Shown here in pieces: positions 58,121 through 64,000 of a stretch of 64,000 nucleotides of DNA. How positions within the stretch are numbered: position 1 is the first letter of the stretch; each line of letters starts with the position of its first letter. The translations under genes were made by a program, and so were the position numbers. The DNA lies in contig NZ_AP021972.1 of the NCBI RefSeq assembly GCF_014168815.1, forward strand, positions 2,418,001 to 2,482,000. Direction: 5' to 3'. The DNA is from Klebsiella sp. WP3-W18-ESBL-02 (lineage in GTDB: Bacteria > Pseudomonadota > Gammaproteobacteria > Enterobacterales > Enterobacteriaceae). The notes under the pieces were generated by a model. It did not search any database. It was not told the DNA's origin and saw only the letters and a program-made list of their open reading frames with translations.

Positions 58121-59076
58121 AATCCGTTAAAAAAGGCGTTGCGCTCGCGATGATGTTATCTGCTTCGATGATTTCCAGCGCCCATGCGCTGACCGTATAC
58201 ACCGCAGGCCCAGGTTCACTGGCAAAAAATCTGGCCAGCGGCTATGAAAAGAAAACCGGTGTGAAGGTGAATATTTTCCAGGCCACCACCGGCAAGGTGA
58301 TGGCCCGTCTGGAAGCCGAGCAGGCTAACCCGCAGGCGGATGTGCTGATTTCCGCCTCGTGGGACACCGCTGAAGACTTGCACGGCCGCGGCTGGTTGCT
58401 GCCATATCAGAGCGGGAATGCCGATAAGGTTCCGGCGGCGTTGAAATCTACCGACTATGTGGCGCAGGGTATTTCGGCGCTGGGGATTGTCTGGAACACC
58501 AAAAGCGGTACTCCGGAGCCGAAAGAGTGGCGCGATCTGACCGAAGCGGCGTTTAAAGACAACGTCACCACGCCGGACCCGGCGCTCTCCGGTGCCTCGC
58601 TCGATTTGCTGATCGGGTTACAAAACGGTATGGGCGAGAAAGCCTGGGCGCTGTTTGATGAACTGAGAAAGAACGGCATGGTGGTGAGCGGGCCGAACGC
58701 GCAGGCGGTGACGCCGGTGATGCAGGGGGCGAAAGCGGCGGTATTTGGCGCGGTGGACTATGTCTCCTACGGTAATATCGCCCAGGGCGAATCGCTGAAG
58801 GTGATTTTCCCGGCAAGCGGTACGGTGATTGCGCCGCGCCCGATGATGATCCTCAAATCCACACAACATGCGGATGAGGCGAAAGCCTTTGTCGACTACG
58901 TGCTGTCGCCGGAAGGTCAGGCAATGGTGGCCGAAGCGTGGCTGATGCCGGCTCGCAGCGATGTGTCGGCGAAACGCCCGTTGCTGAACGACCTGAAAGT
59001 ACTGCCAGCCGCCAGCGATGGTAGCAGCGAGCGCAGCGCCGTTCTGGCTCGGTTTAATACGTTGTTCGGGCAGTAA
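58117..59076 (+). CDS. ABC importer periplasmic binding protein (FbpA/2-aminoethylphosphonate type)
   Basis: A 319-residue family 1 extracellular solute-binding protein. Signal peptide to about residue 24 (SSAHALT), then LTVYTAGPGSLAKNLASGYE, GISALGIVWNTK and FPASGTVIAPRPMMIL. It lacks the paired tyrosines (YY) that typically coordinate ferric iron in FbpA, so ferric iron is not assured; phosphonates, thiamine or other ligands are possible. Overlaps the ATPase gene stop by four bases. Confidence 0.82.
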   Translation: MKSVKKGVALAMMLSASMISSAHALTVYTAGPGSLAKNLASGYEKKTGVKVNIFQATTGKVMARLEAEQANPQADVLISASWDTAEDLHGRGWLLPYQSGNADKVPAALKSTDYVAQGISALGIVWNTKSGTPEPKEWRDLTEAAFKDNVTTPDPALSGASLDLLIGLQNGMGEKAWALFDELRKNGMVVSGPNAQAVTPVMQGAKAAVFGAVDYVSYGNIAQGESLKVIFPASGTVIAPRPMMILKSTQHADEAKAFVDYVLSPEGQAMVAEAWLMPARSDVSAKRPLLNDLKVLPAASDGSSERSAVLARFNTLFGQ

Positions 59077-59084
59077 ATTTCCAT

Positions 59085-59160
59085 CGCCCGGCCGAGCGAA
59101 GCGACGCCGGGATTTAGCATTGTCTACAGCCCCGGCGGCGCTTCGCCTGGCCGGGCTACA
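59085..59160. repeat. BIME inside the ABC operon
   Basis: GCCCGGCCGAGCGAAGCGAC and the inverted unit CCCCGGCGGCGCTTCGCCTG with GCCGGGCTACA lie between the binding-protein and permease genes. Such elements inside operons often stabilise the upstream mRNA, favouring excess binding protein over permease. Confidence 0.8.
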
Positions 59161-59174
59161 ATCTGGAACCTCGG

Positions 59175-60827
59175 GTGAAACAAAAATCCCTCTCTCTCGT
59201 CACCCTCATCGCTTTGGTGGTGCTGGTGGCATTGCCGCTCTTTTTTATCCTGTTACAGGCTATTTTCCCGCAGTTCAGCGCCGGTTCGCTGCATCAGCCG
59301 TTTAGTGGGATTACGGCTTTACTGAGCGATCCGCAAGTGATGCCGATGCTCGGCGGAACCTTATGGATTGCCTGCGGCGTGGCGTTGATGAGCGTGATTG
59401 TCGGCCTGCCGCTCGGCGTGCTGCGCGGGCTGTTTAACCTGCCGCTGCCGAAACTGTGGGATCTGCTGTTCTTAATTCCGTTCCTCACGCCACCGTATAT
59501 CGCTGCGCTGTCATGGATGCTGGTGCTCCAGCATAACGGTTACCTGCAGCAGTTGACCGGTTGGGATCTGAACGATCTGCTGTTTAGCCGCACCGGGATC
59601 GTGCTGGTGATGACCCTGAATATCTTCCCGGTGGTCTATTTTGCCGTCTCCCGCAGCCTGCTGGCGAGCGGGCTGCGGCTGGCAATTGTTGCACGGGTTC
59701 ACGGGGCGAGCGCCTGGCGGGCATTCTGGCACGTCACGCTGCCGATGCTTTCCCCGGCGCTGGCGGCGGGGATGCTGCTGGCCTTTACTCTGGCGATTGA
59801 AGAGTACGGTGTGCCCGCGGCGCTGGGCTCGCGGGCGGGCGTGGTGATGCTCACCGTGGGCATTGAGAAAAAGCTCGCGGACTGGCCTATCGATCTCACC
59901 GGTGCGTCGCTGCTGTCGGTGCTGCTGATTACCGTGGCGCTGCTCGCCTGGTGGTTACAAAAACGGCTGACGGGAACGACGGAGGTCACCAGCGTCACCG
60001 GAAAACCCGGGGAGAACAGCGGGGCGTCGCTCGGTGTGATGACGCTACCTGCGTTGCTGGTGATGGGCGGCGTTGGTGGCCTGGCGGTTCTGCTTCCCGG
60101 CGCGTCGATGGTCGCAACCAGCCTGATGGGGACGCTTTCCGGCGGATTGAACATGGGCAACTTTACGTTGAAGCACTTTAGCGCGCTGTTCGCTCAGCAG
60201 GGCGATGCGCTGTCGGCGCTGGGCACTAGTTTATCGCTGGCGCTGGCGTCGGCGCTGATTGTCGGCCTGCTCGGGCTGGTGGCGGCCTGGCTGGTGCTGG
60301 TACAAAAAATCAAAGGCAGCGCACTGATTGATGCGCTGTCGCTGATGCCAGCGGCGTTGCCGGGAGTGGTGGTGGGCGTTGGGCTGATTCTACTGTGGAA
60401 TCAGCCGTTCTGGCCGGTCTCACCTTACAACACGTGGTTTATGCTGCTGCTCTCTTATTGCTGTCTGTTACTGCCGTGGCCGGTACGCTATGTCGGCAGC
60501 GCGCTGCGTCAGTTGGGGAATAATCTGGAGCCCGCGGCGCGGGTGCACGGCGCATCGCCGTGGCTGGCGCTACGGTTGATTGTCCTGCCGCTGGTGTTTC
60601 CGGCGCTGCTGGCGGCGATGCTGATGGTGTTTGCCGTTGCTTCCCGTGAACTGGTGACCTCGCTGCTGCTGGCACCGGCGGGGACGCAGACCGTAGCGGT
60701 GTTTATCTGGCGGCAGTTCGAGCAGGGTTCGGTCGGCCAGGGGATGGCGATGGCGAGCCTGACGCTGTTCGTCGGGCTGGGGTTAATGCTGACCGCGCTG
60801 GGGTTAATGCAGCGAAGTACACGGTAG
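59175..60827 (+). CDS. ABC importer permease with two fused membrane halves
   Basis: A 550-residue permease with two BPD_transp_1 domains in one chain (FbpB/ThiP style). Each half contains the EAA loop: ARVHGASAWRAFWHVTLP (about residues 173-190) and ARVHGASPWLALRLIVLP (about 455-472). About 12 membrane helices. The start is GTG at 59175, with GGAA upstream. A single chain permease with one ATPase dimer is usual in the iron(III)/thiamine importer group. Confidence 0.87.
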   Translation: MKQKSLSLVTLIALVVLVALPLFFILLQAIFPQFSAGSLHQPFSGITALLSDPQVMPMLGGTLWIACGVALMSVIVGLPLGVLRGLFNLPLPKLWDLLFLIPFLTPPYIAALSWMLVLQHNGYLQQLTGWDLNDLLFSRTGIVLVMTLNIFPVVYFAVSRSLLASGLRLAIVARVHGASAWRAFWHVTLPMLSPALAAGMLLAFTLAIEEYGVPAALGSRAGVVMLTVGIEKKLADWPIDLTGASLLSVLLITVALLAWWLQKRLTGTTEVTSVTGKPGENSGASLGVMTLPALLVMGGVGGLAVLLPGASMVATSLMGTLSGGLNMGNFTLKHFSALFAQQGDALSALGTSLSLALASALIVGLLGLVAAWLVLVQKIKGSALIDALSLMPAALPGVVVGVGLILLWNQPFWPVSPYNTWFMLLLSYCCLLLPWPVRYVGSALRQLGNNLEPAARVHGASPWLALRLIVLPLVFPALLAAMLMVFAVASRELVTSLLLAPAGTQTVAVFIWRQFEQGSVGQGMAMASLTLFVGLGLMLTALGLMQRSTR

Positions 60828-60905
60828 GTTAACCGATCGCACAAATCGGTCAGTGGAGCGGGCAAAATAGGTTATAAAGAACGGACACCAACGCTGGAGG
60901 CATTG

Positions 60906-61751
60906 ATGACCCCTTTCTTAAGCGCCTATTTTGCTCGTCTCGGTTGGACGGGAACCCCTGACGTATCCATTGAGACGCTGCGCAGTCTGCATATCCACCA
61001 TAACAGCGCCATTCCCTTCGAGAACCTTGACGTGCTGCTGCCGCGCGAGATGCACCTCGACGATCAATCGCTGGAAGATAAGCTGGTTCACGCACGCCGT
61101 GGCGGCTACTGTTTTGAACAAAACGGTCTGTTCGAGCGCGCGCTGCGCGAACTGGGTTTCCACGTGCGCAGCCTGCTGGGCCGCGTGGTGCTATCGCATC
61201 CGCCGCAGATGCCGCCGAGAACCCACCGCCTGCTGCTGGTGGACGTTGACGGCGAGCGCTGGATTGCTGACGTCGGCTTTGGCGGACAGACGCTGACCGC
61301 GCCAATCAAGCTGCTGGCGGATATCACCCAGACAACGCCGCACGGCGACTATCGTCTGCTGTATGAAAATCAGGAATGGATTTTACAGTTCAGCCACCAC
61401 GATCACTGGCAGTCGATGTATCACTTCGATTTAGGTCGTCAGTATGCGTCAGATTACGTGATGGGCAACTTCTGGTCGGCTCACTGGCCGCAGTCGCATT
61501 TCCGCCACCATCTGCTGATGTGTCGCCATCTGCCGGACGGTGGCAAAATGACGCTAACCAACTTCCACTTTACCCACTGGGATAACAATCACGTGGTCGA
61601 GAAGATGGATTTCCCGGATGTGCCCGCGCTGTACGAAGCGTTGCAAACTCGCTTCGGGCTTGGCGTGACCGATCCGAAATACGGCTTTAGCGTCAGCGAA
61701 CTGGCGGCCATTATGGCGGCATTCGATACCCATCCCGAAGCCGGGAAATAA
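60906..61751 (+). CDS. nhoA: Arylamine N-acetyltransferase NhoA
   Basis: A 281-residue enzyme with the same length as E. coli NhoA. Catalytic triad: Cys69 in RRGGYCFEQNG, histidine in RTHRLLLVDV (about 107) and aspartate in WIADVGFGGQT (about 122). It acetylates arylamines and N-hydroxyarylamines. GGAGG precedes the ATG at 60906. Confidence 0.95.
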   Translation: MTPFLSAYFARLGWTGTPDVSIETLRSLHIHHNSAIPFENLDVLLPREMHLDDQSLEDKLVHARRGGYCFEQNGLFERALRELGFHVRSLLGRVVLSHPPQMPPRTHRLLLVDVDGERWIADVGFGGQTLTAPIKLLADITQTTPHGDYRLLYENQEWILQFSHHDHWQSMYHFDLGRQYASDYVMGNFWSAHWPQSHFRHHLLMCRHLPDGGKMTLTNFHFTHWDNNHVVEKMDFPDVPALYEALQTRFGLGVTDPKYGFSVSELAAIMAAFDTHPEAGK

Positions 61752-61756
61752 TATAC

Positions 61757-61776
61757 GGTTACGTCATAACGTAACC
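61757..61776. promoter_or_regulatory. Palindrome between nhoA and the MBL gene
   Basis: GGTTACG-TCATAA-CGTAACC is a perfect 7-bp inverted repeat just after nhoA and 16 bases before the ATG at 61792. It may be an operator or a weak terminator; no U-run follows. Confidence 0.4.
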
Positions 61777-61791
61777 TTCAGGGATGAGATG

Positions 61792-62580
61792 ATGGCCTTA
61801 ACGCTTCGCGTATTGCTTGAAAACCAGCTGGCTCGTGGTGCCGATAGCGGACTCCGAGCCAAAGCGGGATTAAGTCTGCTGCTTGAGGATGAAACCACCT
61901 CGATTCTTTTCGACACCGGCCCCGATGACAGCTTCCAGCACAATGCCGAACGAATGGGGATTTCGCTGGATAACCTCACGGCGACGGTGCTTTCACACGG
62001 TCATTACGACCATTGCGGCGGCGTGCCCTGGCTGCCGGATAACAGCCGCATTATTTGCCACCCGACCATTGGCAACGAGCGCTATGCCGCGCTGAACGTG
62101 GCGGGGCGCAGCCATAAAATCAAAAAGCTGTCGCTGGAGATTGATTACGCTCGCCATCGTATGGAGTACACCCGCGCGCCGCTGCACATTAGTGACCGTT
62201 TTATCTGGTCAGGCGAAATAGCCGTTGATAGCCCCAAAGCCTACGGTGTGACCGGCGATCAAACGGATTACGTGATTGATGAGGGGGTGTTGATTTATCT
62301 GTCCGAACGCGGGCTGGTCATTATTACCGGCTGTGGGCACCGCGGGATTATCAACATTGTGCGGCACTGCCAGCAGATAACCGGCATCGACAAGGTCCAC
62401 GCGATTATCGGCGGTTTTCATCTGCGCAGTGCTTCTCCGCGCACGCTCTGGCAGGTCAGGCAATTTTTACAGCAGCTTAAGCCCGATAAAGTCATGGGCT
62501 GCCACTGCACCGGCGCGTGGGGAAAACTGTGGCTGCCGGAGGTTATCTCCCCGGCAACCGGCGACACCTTCACCCTGTAG
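61792..62580 (+). CDS. Metallo-beta-lactamase-fold hydrolase (COG1237 type)
   Basis: A 262-residue MBL-fold protein with the metal motif SHGHYDHCGG (about residue 67), a later GCGHRGIINI with a histidine, and GGFHLRSASP and GCHCTGAW segments. It belongs to the group annotated as dihydropterin-6-yl-methyl-aminobenzene-phosphate synthase-like hydrolases; the actual substrate is unknown. Two ATGs, 61789 and 61792, are possible; AGGGA spacing favours 61792. It could be cotranscribed with nhoA. Confidence 0.8.
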   Translation: MALTLRVLLENQLARGADSGLRAKAGLSLLLEDETTSILFDTGPDDSFQHNAERMGISLDNLTATVLSHGHYDHCGGVPWLPDNSRIICHPTIGNERYAALNVAGRSHKIKKLSLEIDYARHRMEYTRAPLHISDRFIWSGEIAVDSPKAYGVTGDQTDYVIDEGVLIYLSERGLVIITGCGHRGIINIVRHCQQITGIDKVHAIIGGFHLRSASPRTLWQVRQFLQQLKPDKVMGCHCTGAWGKLWLPEVISPATGDTFTL

Positions 62581-62653
62581 CCCGGCCAAGCGAAGCGCCG
62601 GCGGGAATGAGTACCGAGCCAAACCCCGGCGGCGCTTCGCTTGGCTGGGCTAC
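62578..62653. repeat. BIME of the GCCCGGCC type
   Basis: TAGCCCGGCCAAGCGAAGCG and the inverted CCCCGGCGGCGCTTCGCTTG with GCTGGGCTAC lie between the convergent MBL-fold gene and mgtE; the first unit overlaps the MBL stop codon. Confidence 0.85.
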
Positions 62654-62671
62654 GGAATGAGAGGCTTCGCG

Positions 62672-63685
62672 CTAGTTTAACCCTAAGAAATGCTGGGCGA
62701 TTTTGAAGTAGATAATCAGCCCGGTGCCGTCAATCAGCGTGGCGATAAACGGCGCGGAAACCACCGCCGGGTCGATGCCGACGCGTTTAATGACCAGCGG
62801 GATCACCGAGGAGACGATCGCACTCCAGATGGTAACGCACACCAGCGTCAGGCTGACGATAAAGGTGATTTCCGGGCCAATGCCCATGATCCATGCTCGC
62901 AGGCAGCCTGCCGCGCCGAGCGTGATGGCGACCAGCATCGCCGTCGACATCTCTTTACGCAGAATTCGCCCCAGATCCCTTAAGCCCACTTCGCCTAGCG
63001 CCATGGCGCGCACCAGCGTCGAGGTGATTTGCGTACCGCTGTTGCCCCCGGTGCCAATCAGCAACGGGATAAAGAAGGCTAGCGCAATGGCGGACTCCAG
63101 CGCCTCTTCAAAGTGCTGAATCACGGTGCTGGTGTACGCTTCCGCGATAAACAGCAGCAGCAGCCAGACGGCGCGTTTTTTCCACAGCGTAACCGGGCTA
63201 ATCTCCAGATACGGTTTTTCCAGCGGCAACGTCGCCCCCTGAAGCTGCGCATCTTCGGTGATTTCATCGGCTAACAGCTTATCAATTTCTTTTTCATTGA
63301 GGCAGCCGATAAGCTTGCCGTTTTCAATCACCGGTAGCAGCGTCAGGCGGTGCTTTTCGATAAGCTCCGCGGCCACGTCGCGGGTATCGTCCGGGCCGAC
63401 GTGGAATAGGGTGGTGGTCATCAGCTGCGCGACCGGCTGATGATCGTCGGACGCTTGTAACAGCGCGCGAGTCGATAATATTCCACGCAGGTTGTCGCCG
63501 GAAACCACGAATACGGCGCAGGGGAAATGATCGTCATTTAATTGTCGCAGGAACATCTCGCGCGCTTCTTTTACGCTGAGTGGTTCCGGCAACGAAATAA
63601 ACGTTATCGACATGTAGCTTGAGATAATATCGCCCGTAGCCGGGGCAGTTGGATAGTGCGGCGCAGTGGCATGAATATAAGACAT
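62672..63685 (-). CDS. mgtE: MgtE-type magnesium transporter, short form without the N domain
   Basis: A 337-residue MgtE-family channel/transporter. It has a tandem CBS region (about residues 30-160, RGILSTRALLQAS, LIGCLNEKEIDKLL) and five C-terminal membrane helices with the family-typical GTGGNSGTQITSTLVRAM and IDPAVVSAPF segments. The superhelical N domain of Thermus MgtE, about 120 residues that bind Mg2+, is absent. The ATG at 63685 has AGGGA eight bases upstream; an in-frame TTG at 63724 lies in the hairpin region and is rejected. An M-box riboswitch lies in the leader, fitting a magnesium role. Confidence 0.88.
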   Translation of the reverse strand: MSYIHATAPHYPTAPATGDIISSYMSITFISLPEPLSVKEAREMFLRQLNDDHFPCAVFVVSGDNLRGILSTRALLQASDDHQPVAQLMTTTLFHVGPDDTRDVAAELIEKHRLTLLPVIENGKLIGCLNEKEIDKLLADEITEDAQLQGATLPLEKPYLEISPVTLWKKRAVWLLLLFIAEAYTSTVIQHFEEALESAIALAFFIPLLIGTGGNSGTQITSTLVRAMALGEVGLRDLGRILRKEMSTAMLVAITLGAAGCLRAWIMGIGPEITFIVSLTLVCVTIWSAIVSSVIPLVIKRVGIDPAVVSAPFIATLIDGTGLIIYFKIAQHFLGLN

Positions 63686-63692
63686 CAAAATG

Positions 63693-63717
63693 TTCCCTAT
63701 AGAAATTCTATATAGGG
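63693..63717 (-). promoter_or_regulatory. Hairpin covering the mgtE ribosome-binding site
   Basis: On the reverse strand CCCTATA pairs with TATAGGG (plus-strand 63694-63716), enclosing TAGAATTTC. The 3' arm contains the AGGG of the Shine-Dalgarno, so folding would block translation of mgtE. It is the likely expression platform of the upstream aptamer. The pairing is seen, the switch is inferred. Confidence 0.5.
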
Positions 63718-63754
63718 CGAACAAAACTGGAAATGCTGAGAAAAATCCCTACGT

Positions 63755-63920
63755 CCCGGTTTTAGCACTGAACAACGTATCTGTACGACCTTGAGCCGTC
63801 AGAAGTTATCTTGGCAACACCTTGATTCGATGGATGCCTGTATTTCCCTGTGATGGTCTCTCTCGATACCACCAGGGCGATAACTTATGTTTATTCAGGA
63901 GCCTCGCCATAACAAGATTA
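63755..63920 (-). promoter_or_regulatory. M-box (ykoK-type) magnesium riboswitch
   Basis: Reading the reverse strand from about 63920, the leader begins CTTGTTATGGCGAGGCTCCT, matching the 5' core of M-box aptamers (GTTAGGTGAGGCTCCTA), and ends with CAGTGCTAAAACC (about 63770-63757), the conserved 3' element CAGTGCTAAAG. Stems between fit M-box folds. In Bacillus, magnesium bound to the M-box turns mgtE off. It stands about 70 bases before the mgtE start. Confidence 0.8.
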
Positions 63921-64000
63921 TTAATTACGATGCTGAGTGAATTTATATTCCCCGCGTGCTTTCAGGCACGCTGGTAAATTCAACGAGCGTAATATAGCGC

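Noticed and set aside
58117..59076. Firm naming as ferric-iron binding protein FbpA
   Set aside because: The paired iron-binding tyrosines typical of FbpA are not visible, so the substrate is left open.
62672..63724. TTG at 63724 as start of mgtE
   Set aside because: It lies upstream of the hairpin and has no ribosome site; ATG 63685 does.
1..64000. CRISPR arrays, tRNA or rRNA genes, complete insertion sequences, prophage
   Set aside because: No regularly spaced repeats, tRNA-like cloverleaf, rRNA or transposase/integrase genes were seen.

Overview
The window is chromosomal DNA of a member of the Enterobacteriaceae. Gene content and order follow the E. coli/Salmonella backbone: ogt, mcaS, smrA; then ydcY, ydcZ, mnaT; mcbR, yncD, yncE; feaR, feaB, tynA, paaZ, paaA-K, paaX, paaY; pptA, yddH, nhoA. 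The pca operon, the srfABC genes, a PemB-type pectin esterase and an M-box-controlled mgtE point to the Enterobacter/Klebsiella/Kluyvera/Leclercia side rather than to E. coli. I cannot name the species. Most of the window is GC-rich; AT-rich accessory patches lie at about 29.9-31.2 kb and 37.1-38.6 kb.

Layout. (1) 1-1.5 kb: 5' part of ogt, the small RNA mcaS, smrA. (2) 1.5-7.5 kb: pcaR and the divergent pcaIJFBDC operon, the lower protocatechuate (beta-ketoadipate) pathway without ring-cleavage genes. (3) 7.6-12.3 kb: a RidA/YheO-type regulator/PhzF operon, a pectin methylesterase lipoprotein and an aldehyde dehydrogenase. (4) 12.4-18.9 kb: srfABC. (5) 19-27.3 kb: orphan dipeptide-type binding protein, ydcY, ydcZ, mnaT, a cupin regulator, mcbR, the TonB receptor yncD (pqqU), yncE and a small lipoprotein. 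(6) 27.3-29.9 kb: feaR and feaB. (7) 29.9-38.6 kb: accessory block separating feaB from tynA, with a GIY-YIG protein, a glutathione peroxidase, a LysR regulator with a divergent quinone-type redox operon, a membrane GGDEF-EAL protein with a periplasmic partner, and an unrecognised 191-residue protein. (8) 38.6-54.6 kb: tynA, paaZ, paaABCDEFGHIJK, paaXY. (9) 54.7-64 kb: LysR, a small P-loop kinase, pptA, yddH, an iron/phosphonate-type ABC importer behind a structured leader, nhoA, an MBL-fold hydrolase, and mgtE behind an M-box riboswitch.

How the genes work together. TynA oxidises phenylethylamine-type amines to aldehydes in the periplasm, FeaB oxidises phenylacetaldehyde to phenylacetate, and Paa proteins convert it to acetyl-CoA and succinyl-CoA. 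FeaR controls the first steps; matching tandem FeaR-type boxes 21 bp apart lie upstream of both feaB and tynA. PaaX controls the rest. The pca operon feeds the same end products, so PcaF and PaaJ are two closely related beta-ketoadipyl-CoA thiolases in one window.

The observations most worth follow-up are: the ABC-importer leader at 57.3 kb, where a 34-codon ORF with a strong Shine-Dalgarno overlaps the first gene and its early codons can pair with that gene's own Shine-Dalgarno; the M-box plus ribosome-site hairpin before mgtE; the GGDEF-EAL/cofactor-less SUOX-fold pair; the 191-residue orphan; and the LysR/quinone-reductase/double-ABM operon.
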